Source: UBA117 sp049975245
Lineage (GTDB): Archaea; Methanobacteriota; Methanobacteria; Methanobacteriales; Methanobacteriaceae
Length of the DNA: 42,679 nt
Assembly (NCBI GenBank): GCA_049975245.1
Contig: JBNGDB010000021.1
Location: forward strand, 1-42,679
Direction: 5' to 3'
The position numbers and the translations under genes are program-made. Numbering within the stretch: position 1 is the first letter of the stretch; each line of letters opens with the position of its first letter. The notes under the pieces are model-generated. The model was not told the origin of the DNA. It ran no database searches and saw only the letters and a list, made by a program, of their open reading frames with translations. Positions 7,514 through 16,900 of this stretch are shown piece by piece.

Positions 7514-10324
7514 ATGGGGAAAGAAAAGGGGAATTTAGATAATTGGGGCCCGGATTTAAAAGAGTATAAAGAAATTATTTCTAACTTAGAGCAAACTATC
7601 GAGTCGCAACAAAAATTGATAGATGAATCTGTTTTTAATGAAGAATTTTTATCTGTCACTGCTCTTGAATTAGTGGAATTATCACCATCTGAAGATATTT
7701 ACGAATTTATAGCCACTAAATTGAATGAATTGATTGAAGATTCAACTATTGTGATCACCCGGTACCACCAACCCAGTGACAGTTTCCAGGTTAAATCGGT
7801 AATTGGTGAAAGTAAGAGATTAAACGAGTTTTCCAGGAAATCCCTAGGTATAAATCTTTTTAATATTCAAGTCCCGATTAAAGAGTTTAACCAGGCCTAC
7901 GACGAAAAGGAAAAAGAAAGAATTTTAAGCGGCAAGTTACATGTAGTACAGAAAGGCTTGTATCAGGTTTTATGTTGCACCATCCCTGAGAGAATGACCA
8001 AAATTGTGGAAAAAAGCCTTAATATTGGAATAATTTATGGTAGTGGTTTTCAATGGAAGGGACAGTTGTACGGCACCGTAAATATATTCCTAAAAAAGGG
8101 AAATGAATTAAATAATCCAAGGATGGTTCAAGCTTTAATTAGACTATTTTCAGTGACACTACAAAAAAGAAAAGCTGAAAATGAATTTTTGGAAAGTGAA
8201 GAAACCTATAAAAATTTGTTTCGAAAATCTTTCGATGCCTGGATGATTCACAGTAAAGGAATTATTTTAGACGGAAACCAGGCTGCAGTAGAAATAATGG
8301 GCGGAACAACAATTGATGATTTTAAGGGAAGACCATTAATGGAATTTGTACATCCTGATTACCGGGATGAAATATATCGTAGAATTAGTAGTATGTATAA
8401 AAAAGGTGGAATATTACCCTTAACCCAGGAAAAATTCTTAAAACTTGACAAAACACCATTAACAGTGGAGGTGGTGGCCACCTCCCTAAAATATGATGGA
8501 AAAAATGCTGTGCAAGTAGTATTCCGGGATATTACCCAACGTGAAAATCTTTTAAAAACATTACAACATACCAAAGAGGAACTTGAACGTATAATTGAAT
8601 CATCACCCTCAGCTGTTGCGGTTTTTGACCTTCAAGGAGGGGTAAAACACTGGAGCCCATCAGCAGAGAAGATATTCGGTTGGAGTGAAGATGAGGTTTT
8701 AGGAAAATTAAACCCCACCATCCCCCCAGAATATGCAGAAAGATTCCAAAACCAGTTAGAAATTATACGCCAAGGAAAATCCCTCCCACTCCTAGAATTA
8801 GACCTTATTACAAGGGATGGGACTCGTATATATGCTTCATTATCTGTAGCACCCCTCATGGGTGCTGATGGGAAAGTGGAAGAAATTTTGGCCATAATGG
8901 ACGATATAACCCAGAGAAAAATGGCTGAATTACAACTTAAAGATTCAGAAAACCGTTACCGAACCATCTTTGAAAATACCGGGGCAGCAACTATATTATT
9001 TAATAAGGACGGTCTGATTACTTTAGCCAACTCCGAAATGGAAAAATTATTAGACTATAATAAGGATGATGTGGTGGGTAAGCGTAAGTGGATGGAGTTT
9101 ATTCATCCTGATGATCTACCTATAATGCTGAAATATCACCAAATGAGAGAAAAAGATCCATTATCAGCTCCTAACAGTTATGAAACCCGGATTATTGATT
9201 TCAGCGATAAAGTCCACAATACCAGGATTACAGTGGATAAAATTCCTGGTATTGATGAATATGTGACCTCAGTTATAGACATAACCGATCTTAAGAATGC
9301 TTACACCCACCTGGAGGAGAGTGAAAACCGATTCCGGTTGATGTTTGAAAACATACCCGTACCCTACCAGAGCCTGGATCCTAATGGTTTATACTTGGAT
9401 GTGAATGAACCCCTCTGCCAACTTTTAGGTTATGATAAAAAGGATATTCTAGGTCGAAGCTTTAAGGATTTCTGGTCCCCTGAAACACAAAAACAGTTTG
9501 GCCAAAAGTGTAACTATCTAAAGGAAAAGGGATGGATAAATAATATGGAAATAGAGCTCATGGACAATAAGGGTGATAAGAGGATAGTTTTACTTACTGG
9601 CCGTGTGCAGAAGGATCCTAAAACTGCAGAGTCTATCCGCAGTCACTGTATCCTTAATGATATAACCGAGCGAAAACAGATGATGGATCAACTTCAAAAA
9701 TCTCTGGATGAGAAGGAAATGCTCCTTAAAGAGATCCACCACCGGGTTAAAAATAATCTTATGATAATATCCAGTTTACTTAACCTGCAGTCCTACTCCA
9801 TAAAGGATGAAGCAGCACGGGGAGTTTTCCGAGAAAGTCAAAACCGGGCCCGTTCCATGGCCCTGATCCACGACCGACTTTACCGTTCAACAGATCTTAA
9901 AAGGATTAATTTCGGTGATTATATCAGGAATCTTAGCAACGAGCTTTACCAAACCTATGTCATGGATTCTGATCGAGTAAAACTGGTTCTTAACGTGGAA
10001 GATGAGATGATTGATATAAATACGGCTATACCATTAGGTCTAATCTTAAATGAATTGTTGGCCAATGCCATGAAGTATGCCTATCCAGAAGGTAAAATTG
10101 GGGATATAAAGGTATTTTTCAACAAAGTCTATGATGAATACATTTTAAGGGTTAAAGATGAAGGAGTGGGAATACCATCTGATCTTGAAATATCAAAGGT
10201 AAAAACCCTTGGTTTACAATTGATATATAATTTAACTGACCAGATTGACGGAGAACTAGAATTAAACCGCAAAAATGGTACTGATTTTAAGATAATCTTT
10301 AAAGAGGCAGAATATGCTAAATAA
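7514..10324 (+). CDS. Soluble multi-PAS histidine kinase, GAF-like-PAS(4)-HisKA_2-HATPase
   Basis: A 936-residue kinase with no membrane segment, so it senses cytoplasmic signals. Residues 30 to about 215 look like a GAF-type domain. Four PAS domains follow, each introduced by an ESE-x2-Y/F-R-type linker or its variant (about 222-345, 350-475, 477-595, 602-722). The HisKA_2 region has EIHHRVKNN (His pair 742-743) and SLLNLQSYS; the HATPase domain has LNELLANAMKYAY and DEGVGIPSD. Its last 210 residues closely resemble those of the kinases at 2626 and 13980, so the three probably descend from one output module. Start ATG follows AAGGT seven bases upstream. Partner regulator unknown; none is adjacent. 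Confidence 0.92.
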   Translation: MGKEKGNLDNWGPDLKEYKEIISNLEQTIESQQKLIDESVFNEEFLSVTALELVELSPSEDIYEFIATKLNELIEDSTIVITRYHQPSDSFQVKSVIGESKRLNEFSRKSLGINLFNIQVPIKEFNQAYDEKEKERILSGKLHVVQKGLYQVLCCTIPERMTKIVEKSLNIGIIYGSGFQWKGQLYGTVNIFLKKGNELNNPRMVQALIRLFSVTLQKRKAENEFLESEETYKNLFRKSFDAWMIHSKGIILDGNQAAVEIMGGTTIDDFKGRPLMEFVHPDYRDEIYRRISSMYKKGGILPLTQEKFLKLDKTPLTVEVVATSLKYDGKNAVQVVFRDITQRENLLKTLQHTKEELERIIESSPSAVAVFDLQGGVKHWSPSAEKIFGWSEDEVLGKLNPTIPPEYAERFQNQLEIIRQGKSLPLLELDLITRDGTRIYASLSVAPLMGADGKVEEILAIMDDITQRKMAELQLKDSENRYRTIFENTGAATILFNKDGLITLANSEMEKLLDYNKDDVVGKRKWMEFIHPDDLPIMLKYHQMREKDPLSAPNSYETRIIDFSDKVHNTRITVDKIPGIDEYVTSVIDITDLKNAYTHLEESENRFRLMFENIPVPYQSLDPNGLYLDVNEPLCQLLGYDKKDILGRSFKDFWSPETQKQFGQKCNYLKEKGWINNMEIELMDNKGDKRIVLLTGRVQKDPKTAESIRSHCILNDITERKQMMDQLQKSLDEKEMLLKEIHHRVKNNLMIISSLLNLQSYSIKDEAARGVFRESQNRARSMALIHDRLYRSTDLKRINFGDYIRNLSNELYQTYVMDSDRVKLVLNVEDEMIDINTAIPLGLILNELLANAMKYAYPEGKIGDIKVFFNKVYDEYILRVKDEGVGIPSDLEISKVKTLGLQLIYNLTDQIDGELELNRKNGTDFKIIFKEAEYAK

Positions 10325-10380
10325 ATGTTTCTTAAGAACTATCTTATTATTATTTTATAAACTCTAATTGGATTATTTTA

Positions 10381-11157
10381 TTAATCTTTACTAAAAATAG
10401 TCTGACCTTTTTTAAAGACCTTTAATTGACCTGGAGTAAAATATTTCCACTCTTCATCAGTCAAGGGGAAACTGGCAACAATATAACCCTTTTGATAAGG
10501 ATTTTTTTCCTTCATGAGATCAATCTCAAAATCTTCATCTAATAATTGGACAGATCCGTAGGGTGCCTTACGCTGCAGGTAGCTAAGAGTGTTGTAACCA
10601 TTTTCATCATGGTAACAAAACAGGTGGACACCATCAGAGAATATGCAGTTAAAATCCCCATAATCATTAATGGTTCTAAGTTCTCTCCACAACCAGTCAA
10701 AACCTTCACTATTATCTAAACTGATCTCTTCATCATGAATTAGATTAAGTAGATGGCAAAAAACTGCTTCAGAATCGGTCGAACCAACTGGTTTGTATTT
10801 ATGGGTTAAAAAATCATTTTTATATCTAGAAAGTGTGCCGTTATGGGTGAAGGTGTATTCAAGGCCATTTAACTCCCGTTGAAAAGGATGGGTGTTACGG
10901 TAGTCTGGTTCACCCACACTATTGTAGCGCACATGGGCCATAATGATACGGGATTTAATCTGGGGGTAGGTCTGGACAAACTCAGAAAGTGTACTTTCAC
11001 CAGCTTTCAATGGTTCTTTGATGACTTGACAAGATTTATCTGGATAGAATGCAAGTCCCCATCCATGAGGATTATTCGACCCTCTATTTCTAAAGGCTTT
11101 AAATGAGAACTTGGGTATTATTTCATAGTTGAAGTTTAAACCTAATAATTCGCACAA
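10381..11157 (-). CDS. Class II glutamine amidotransferase (YafJ-like)
   Basis: A 258-residue Ntn-hydrolase type glutaminase domain. The protein should begin Met-Cys-Glu-Leu-Leu-Gly, and removal of Met exposes the catalytic Cys2. Supporting motifs are NPHGWGLAFYPD, AHVRYNSVG, NTHPF and THNGTLSRY, which form the glutamine-binding pocket. The expected start codon is TTG at 11155-11157, backed by GAGGTAAT four bases upstream and by the need for Cys at position 2. No synthetase domain is fused, so the acceptor of the released ammonia is unknown. Its 3' end faces the large kinase gene, 56 bases away; 53 bases separate it from the zinc-ribbon gene upstream on the same strand, so the two may be co-transcribed. 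Confidence 0.9.
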   Translation of the reverse strand: MCELLGLNFNYEIIPKFSFKAFRNRGSNNPHGWGLAFYPDKSCQVIKEPLKAGESTLSEFVQTYPQIKSRIIMAHVRYNSVGEPDYRNTHPFQRELNGLEYTFTHNGTLSRYKNDFLTHKYKPVGSTDSEAVFCHLLNLIHDEEISLDNSEGFDWLWRELRTINDYGDFNCIFSDGVHLFCYHDENGYNTLSYLQRKAPYGSVQLLDEDFEIDLMKEKNPYQKGYIVASFPLTDEEWKYFTPGQLKVFKKGQTIFSKD

Positions 11158-11160
11158 ACT

Positions 11161-11168
11161 ATTACCTC
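11161..11168 (-). promoter_or_regulatory. Ribosome binding site supporting a TTG start
   Basis: GAGGTAAT on the minus strand, four bases before the TTG of the amidotransferase gene. No ATG or GTG start is compatible with the required N-terminal Cys. Confidence 0.7.
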
Positions 11169-11210
11169 ATAAATTAGTATTTTTAATTAAATTATTAAAT
11201 TTTTTTAGTA

Positions 11211-11762
11211 TTATTCATTTTCTAGTGTCTTTTGATATTTTAGATGGCCTCCGCAGCGACATTCTCCAAGAAAGTCATCTGGAGATTCGCCAGGTTTTAG
11301 TTGGTAGTAACCTTCGCAAGAGTCGCATACTAAATATCCTGGACTTTCCTTTTTAACTCCTTTCTTTTTCACAGGACGAATTGTGTTTGAAGAGTCTTTT
11401 TCTTCCTTAAAACTTTTTTCTATATCAGATGCAGTTTTATTTACAAATTTATCAAATCCTTTAAGCAGATCTCGGCCGGTTTGGGCCATTGAATCTACGT
11501 CAATAGGATCATTCTTTTGGGGTTTGGTTTTGGGTGGAGTTTTTTCTTCCTTAATTTTTGATCCACATTCAGCGCAGAAGATCTGCGAAGGATTGATCTC
11601 GGCATTGCAGTTAGGACATAAATTTTCTTTATTTCTTATTTTTTCTTGGAAATTTTCTCCACATTCACTGCATATTTTGGCATCTGCCGGATTTTTTGCT
11701 CCACAATTGGGACAATTTTTATGGGAATTATCTGGGATTTTGTCTAAAAGACTAATTTTCAC
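11211..11762 (-). CDS. Triple zinc-ribbon protein
   Basis: A 183-residue soluble protein with two N-terminal zinc ribbons (CPNCGAKNPADAKICSEC near residue 18, CPNCNAEINPSQIFCAEC near residue 49), a charged middle of about 75 residues including a Lys-rich patch, and a third C-terminal ribbon-like unit with CDSC and CRCGG around YYQLKPGESPDDF. The C-terminal unit is a recurring element in methanobacterial proteins of unknown role. Zinc binding is a safe inference; nucleic acid or protein binding is only possible. No catalytic motif is visible. Confidence 0.75.
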   Translation of the reverse strand: MKISLLDKIPDNSHKNCPNCGAKNPADAKICSECGENFQEKIRNKENLCPNCNAEINPSQIFCAECGSKIKEEKTPPKTKPQKNDPIDVDSMAQTGRDLLKGFDKFVNKTASDIEKSFKEEKDSSNTIRPVKKKGVKKESPGYLVCDSCEGYYQLKPGESPDDFLGECRCGGHLKYQKTLENE

Positions 11763-12083
11763 TCCTCCTTTTAGTAATATTATATTTTTAATTAGTTTAT
11801 GTGATTGTTTATTTTAAATTAGATATTTGATTAACATCGATTGATTCCTGTCTACATTAATTTAATCACTGATTATATTGGTTATAATTTGTATAATAAT
11901 AAATTTTTTTACATTATAATAATTTTAATTTTTCCATTTAAGAATTGATAATCATCTTTTTATCCAATATTTTTAGAGTAATTTATATCTAATTATCCCC
12001 AATAAAATTAAATTGTAGTAGTCAAATATTCATTATGGAACCAATATTTTAGTAGTCAAAAAGGTAGTCATTTGGTGTTTTTT
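11763..12083. promoter_or_regulatory. Divergent promoter region with TATA box for fic
   Basis: About 320 bases between the zinc-ribbon gene and fic. A TATA-like TTTATATC at 11982-11989 would place the fic transcript start near 12012-12015, directly before the GTAGTCA repeats (12018-12070). The rest is AT-rich with no supported gene. Confidence 0.45.
12018..12070 (+). promoter_or_regulatory. GTAGTCA repeats in the fic leader, possible operator
   Basis: The heptamer GTAGTCA occurs at 12018-12024, 12052-12058 and 12064-12070. The first two are extended identically as TAGTAGTCAAA and lie 34 bases apart; the last two are 12 apart. They fall between the inferred transcript start and the Fic start codon. 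The Fic protein has a C-terminal winged helix and could bind them, which is inference. Confidence 0.5.
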
Positions 12084-13109
12084 ATGTTCAATCCTCAATT
12101 CATCTATACTAATAAAATGGTAAATTACCTTCTGAAGATATATTCTATGAGGGATTTCATAGCTAATGCCCCTCTAGTGATGAACACTAAAATTACACTG
12201 CAAAGGGATGCCCTGCTTAAAAATGTCCACCACTCCACGGCAATTGAGGGCAACATCCTTTCTTTAACTGAAGTGAAAGAGATTTCTAGAGGGCATGAAC
12301 TATCTGCCCATAAAAAGGCTAAACAAGAAGTTTTAAACTACCTAAAGGTATTGAAGAACTTGGATAAGTACCATGAAAATGGAGAAATAAATGAAAAATC
12401 ATTATTGAAATTGTTTGGTGATATTACCTATCACACCCTGGATTATGCCTATTTTGATGTGGGCTACCGAACAGTCCCAGTAAATGTAGTAAATAATTTA
12501 AATGAAGTTGTATTTTCTCCCCCACCTCCTGATGAAATAAAAGCTTTAATGGATAATCTTATTAAGTGGATTAACACATCTGATGATTTAAATCCAATTA
12601 TTAAGACAGGGATTGCTCATTTTGAATTGGTCAGGATCCATCCCTTTGTGGATGGTAATGGACGCACTGCACGGGCCCTGGTGACATTAATGCTTTACCT
12701 GGACAAATTTGGTGTAAGCCAATATTTTGCTATGGATGAGTACTACAATCAGGATAGAAGTGCTTATTATGATGCTTTAAATTCGGTTAACCTGGATTTG
12801 ATAGATCTTACTCCATGGTTGGAATATTATCTGGAAGGGATTCTATATTCTATTTCTAAAGTGGAAGATCAGATTATATTATCAGAACCTGCAGAAAATG
12901 GGAAAAAAATTCGTTTAACCGATAGGCAGATGAAAATAATGGAGTATATTCATTTGAATGGTTCTATTTCTAATAGAGAAGTTCAAAAGTTGTTTGGAAT
13001 ATCTAGGCAGGGTGCTTATAAATATCTAAATAAATTAGTAAATCAAGAATTGCTCGAAAAGAAGGGTGGTAGTAGATCCACATATTATGTATTGTTGTCA
13101 AATAAGTAG
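12084..13109 (+). CDS. fic: Fic family protein with winged-helix C-terminus
   Basis: A 341-residue Fic protein, expected to transfer AMP (or another nucleotide) from NTP to a hydroxyl side chain of a target protein. The active loop reads HPFVDGNGRTAR with catalytic His186. Near the N-terminus, STAIEGN (51-57) fits the class II inhibitory helix motif (S/T)xxxE(G/N), so the enzyme should be self-inhibited and need no separate antitoxin. The last 70 residues (TDRQMKIMEYI onward, SRQGAYKYLNKLV) form a winged helix. The frame opens with TTG at 12072, but ATG at 12084 sits six bases after GGTG and is preferred. Repeats before and at the end of the gene suggest autoregulation. Target unknown. Confidence 0.9.
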   Translation: MFNPQFIYTNKMVNYLLKIYSMRDFIANAPLVMNTKITLQRDALLKNVHHSTAIEGNILSLTEVKEISRGHELSAHKKAKQEVLNYLKVLKNLDKYHENGEINEKSLLKLFGDITYHTLDYAYFDVGYRTVPVNVVNNLNEVVFSPPPPDEIKALMDNLIKWINTSDDLNPIIKTGIAHFELVRIHPFVDGNGRTARALVTLMLYLDKFGVSQYFAMDEYYNQDRSAYYDALNSVNLDLIDLTPWLEYYLEGILYSISKVEDQIILSEPAENGKKIRLTDRQMKIMEYIHLNGSISNREVQKLFGISRQGAYKYLNKLVNQELLEKKGGSRSTYYVLLSNK

Positions 13110-13123
13110 TCAAATGGTTGTCA
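13094..13123 (+). promoter_or_regulatory. GT(A/T)GTCA repeats at the fic stop codon
   Basis: GTTGTCA at 13094-13100, GTAGTCA at 13106-13112 and GTTGTCA at 13117-13123 are spaced 12 and 11 bases, close to one helical turn. They match the leader repeats at 12018-12070 and overlap the last codons and stop of fic. They could be a second regulator site or a duplicated element. Confidence 0.45.
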
Positions 13124-13391
13124 TATATTTTTAATCAAACCATAGAGTTAATACTAATTAATCGAATTGAACTATTAAAATAATAAAATGCACCAATGGC
13201 CATTAAAATTTGAATTATTCTGAAATAATGGCTGGCTCCGTATATCAAGAATTTTGTAATAGGGACTATGAATGAGATGAAAATCCCTATGAATTATATC
13301 AATCGAATAAAAATTAGATAAAAATAGATTTATGTTAAAAAGGTCATATCCATAAACAATCATTAAAAAGATAATAATAAGAGGTTACACT

Positions 13392-13709
13392 ATGAGCGAA
13401 TGGGTAGAAGTTAAAGGTAATGATGAAGAAAAGGAGAAGGAAAAAATGTGGGAACCATCCACCATGGGAGATTCCATCCAGGGAATATACATTGAAAAAG
13501 AAGAAAATGTGGGCCAGTTTAACAGCAACATTTACACCCTTAAAAAAAAGGAGGGAGAAGTGAAATTCTGGGGATCAACTGTTCTTGATAACTTAATGGA
13601 GAAGGTACCCTTCGGAAGGGAAGTAAGGGTAACCTACATGGGTAAACAACCCTCAAAAACTGGTAAAAAAGCATGGAAAAATTTCAAAGTAGAATACCGT
13701 GAAGTATAA
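13392..13709 (+). CDS. Small acidic/basic protein of unknown function
   Basis: A 105-residue soluble protein, not recognised. The N-terminal 22 residues are highly charged (EKEKEKMW). The remainder alternates short hydrophobic and charged stretches compatible with a small beta barrel: GDSIQGIYIEKEENVG, KFWGSTVLDNLMEKVPFG, EVRVTYMGKQPSKTGKKAWK. The last of these resembles the pattern in small OB-like single-strand DNA-binding proteins of phages and archaea, but this is impression only. The start ATG follows GAGGT with a seven-base gap, so the gene is very likely real. It stands alone with 282 bases in front and about 270 behind. Confidence 0.65.
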   Translation: MSEWVEVKGNDEEKEKEKMWEPSTMGDSIQGIYIEKEENVGQFNSNIYTLKKKEGEVKFWGSTVLDNLMEKVPFGREVRVTYMGKQPSKTGKKAWKNFKVEYREV

Positions 13710-13724
13710 TTATACCTAATATTT

Positions 13725-13738
13725 ATTGTTATAACAAT
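13725..13738. terminator. Perfect 14 bp palindrome after the small gene
   Basis: ATTGTTATAACAAT reads the same on both strands, 16 bases past the stop of the 105-residue protein. It may help end transcription or bind a dimeric regulator; no T-run follows directly. Confidence 0.3.
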
Positions 13739-13979
13739 GGTCTATCCATCTTTACCACCAAATTCAGAACTATGATCCTCCTGTGTTAGCTATCTACCCT
13801 GTATTGGGCATAGCAATAACTACACGGGCCAGACTAGTTTTCAACGGTGATATCTACGATATAATCACATGGTTTATCTACCCTTAGCTACCAAAAATCT
13901 TAAAGAGTTTAAAATAAGAATAATTTTATTCTTTTTTAGATAAATCATAATAAGTATTATTAGAATTTTTGTATAAATA

Positions 13980-16900
13980 TTAAGAACGGGCCCTATACTT
14001 TAATTCCTCAAATTCTATGATAAATCTGGTACCACTGCTTTGATCTAATTCTATTACACCATCAATCTGACTGACTAGAGTGTTTACCAGTTGCAATCCT
14101 AAGCTTTCTGTATTTTTAAAATCAATATTACTGGGAAAACCTTTTCCATTATCTTCAACAGTTAAAATGTATTTTTCACCATTTTTATCTAATTTAATAG
14201 TAAAATGACCCTTCTGATCAGGGTCAAAAGCATGTTTAAATATGTTGGATACCAGTTCATTTATAACCAGTCCCAGTGGAATGGCAGTTTCAATATTAAA
14301 ATTAACATCTTCTAGGTCTAATTTCATTTTGATCATAGCCGGACTTTTAGCAAATGAATCATAAAGTTGGGATATAAGATTTTCCACATAGTTAGCAAAG
14401 GATATGTGGCTAAAGTCATGGCTTTCATATAATTTTTCTTGGATCATAGCCATGGCCCGTACCCGGCTCTGGGTATCCATGTAAAACCTTACAATATTTT
14501 CATCCTCAATCTGCTGGGTTTGAAGATTGAGAAGGCTGGATATTATCTGCATATTATTTTTAACCCGGTGATGAACCTCGCTTAAGAGCACTTCCTTTTC
14601 TTTAAGAGATGATTTAATCTCATCCTCAGCAAGTTTGCGCCGGGTAATATCGGAAACCAGGGCCAGTATTCCAATATATTCTCCATCAACATAAAGGGGT
14701 GTGGTGGCTAAACTTGTAAATATCTTCCGGCCATCTTTATGTTTGAATACAAAATCTTTCCCGGTTATAACCTCTGATTTGATTAGGTTTAATTTTTCTT
14801 TCACACGTTTAACATTTTTATCTTCCATAAATGAGAATAAAAGTTTACCTTTCATCTCTTCTGGCGTGTATCCTAACATTTCCGCCATACTAGTGTTTAC
14901 GAAGTTGGTGAAACCTTCCGAGTCAACAGTCCATATACCTTCCTGGGCGTTCTCAACAATACGACGATATTTCTCTTCACTTTCCCTTAACTCTCTTTCC
15001 ATTAACTTTCTTTGTGTTATGTCTTGTCCTATACCAATTTTAGATCCGTCTGATAATTCTACATTGGACCAGGTAGTATCTATGATCTTATGATCTCGAG
15101 TTTTAATATTAAAATCACCCCACTTACCATTAGCCTTACTTATAAAATCTTTAACCAGTTCACGGTATTCAGGATCTGGGTGTAACCTTTTAAAAATATC
15201 TATTTCAGCTAACTCATCCATGGTCCAGCCCGTCTTTTCCTCCCACTTCTTATTAACATAGATAGGAATTCCATCTTCATTTAGATAAGTAATCATAATA
15301 GGGGCATTATCAAGTATGGCTTGTAAAATATCATTTTGCAGAGATAATTCCTTTTGATAATTCTTAATATCTGTTATATCATGAATGAATTCCAGTTTGG
15401 AAATTGAACCATCTGGGTTGATAAGTGGCGTGTCTAAGACATCATATATCTTTTTTGCTATATCAGAATGCCATTCCCATTTAACTGTTTCACCCTTGAA
15501 AACTTGTTCATTGACGCACCAGGGACAAATTTCACTTCGGTTATGAAGGTACTGGTAACATTTTTTACCTTGCACTGGCCCAAATTGTTTTAACAGTGAA
15601 GGATTAGCATATTCAACATCGTAATCTTTACTGCATATGTACACCCCATCTTCCATGCTGTCCAGAATAACTTTCAATCTATCTCTTTCAAGAATAAGTT
15701 CATCCCTTATTTGTCTATTTTCGATTAGATCTCCAATTTTGAGGGCTAAATTATTTATTAAAAATCTTTCTTCTTTTAGAAATGCTTCTTCATTTTCAGA
15801 TATTTCTTTATTATAAAAGACATTAATTGATCCAACTTTTTCAGCGTTAACCCTTATGGGACTTTTTAATTTCCATGCCGTTACTTCCAAATTACCAGTT
15901 GAAAATTTCTCTTCATGAAGTTTGATCTGTACACTGGCAAGTTCAGGGTACTGGAGTGTCTCCAGAACATTGTAAATAATTTTATTAAAAACCTGGCCCC
16001 AAGGCTTATCAGTTACTGATATAAATTCAGACAATTCATTAATGGTTTTAAGTATTTTTAATCGATATTTTAGTTCGCTGGTCAGTCTTTTAAGTTTTAA
16101 CTCGTAAGTTTTACGATCAGTAATATCCCTTACTATTGCTTGTAACAGATATTCATCTCCTATTCTCACCCGGTTTAATGAGACAATAGTGTATAGTTTA
16201 GTTCCGTCCATTCTATTATGCAGCCATTCAAAGCGCTGGGGTTCTCCATTTAAAGCTGCTTCCATGTATTTCAAAGATCTATTTAGAGAATCTGAACCAT
16301 CAGGTTGTTTTTCTGGAGACAATTCCCAGGGTTTATGGTCAATTATGTCCTCCAGTGAGCCATTAAATATTTCAACAGCGCGGTGATTACTTTCAATAAT
16401 TGTATCATCCCTCATCAAAAATATTCCCTCGGCGGCATTTTCAAAAAGAGAATGATATCTTTCTTCGCTCTGTTTTAAAAGAGTTTTTGCATTTTTTTTC
16501 TGGGTCACATCTTGATAAATGGATAAACCATATATTTTATCTTCACATTCAATTGAATTTACTCTGACCTCGCAGATTATGTGAGATCCATCTTTTTTAA
16601 TTAATTCGTACTCTAAAATATCTTTTACATCATCTGACTTTTTTTGTCTTTTATACATTTCCTTCCGGGCTATGCGCTGGCATTCCGGTGTCATGAAGTC
16701 TATAATATTTTTACCAATTAATTGTTCATTTTTTTGGAATCCTAGTAATATATTCATCTGAGGGTTTGCATATTCAATTTTTCCAAAACGGGTAATTATT
16801 AAGCCATTAATCATTCCTTCAGTAAATGTGCGAAATTTATTTTCACTCTGTAATAGTTTTTGATTTTGTTCTTGGAGCTTTTTTTGTTTTAGACCTGATT

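Noticed and set aside
13175..13363. 62-residue minus-strand gene after fic
   Set aside because: No ribosome site, no recognisable composition, and it lies across the promoter of the 105-residue protein gene.
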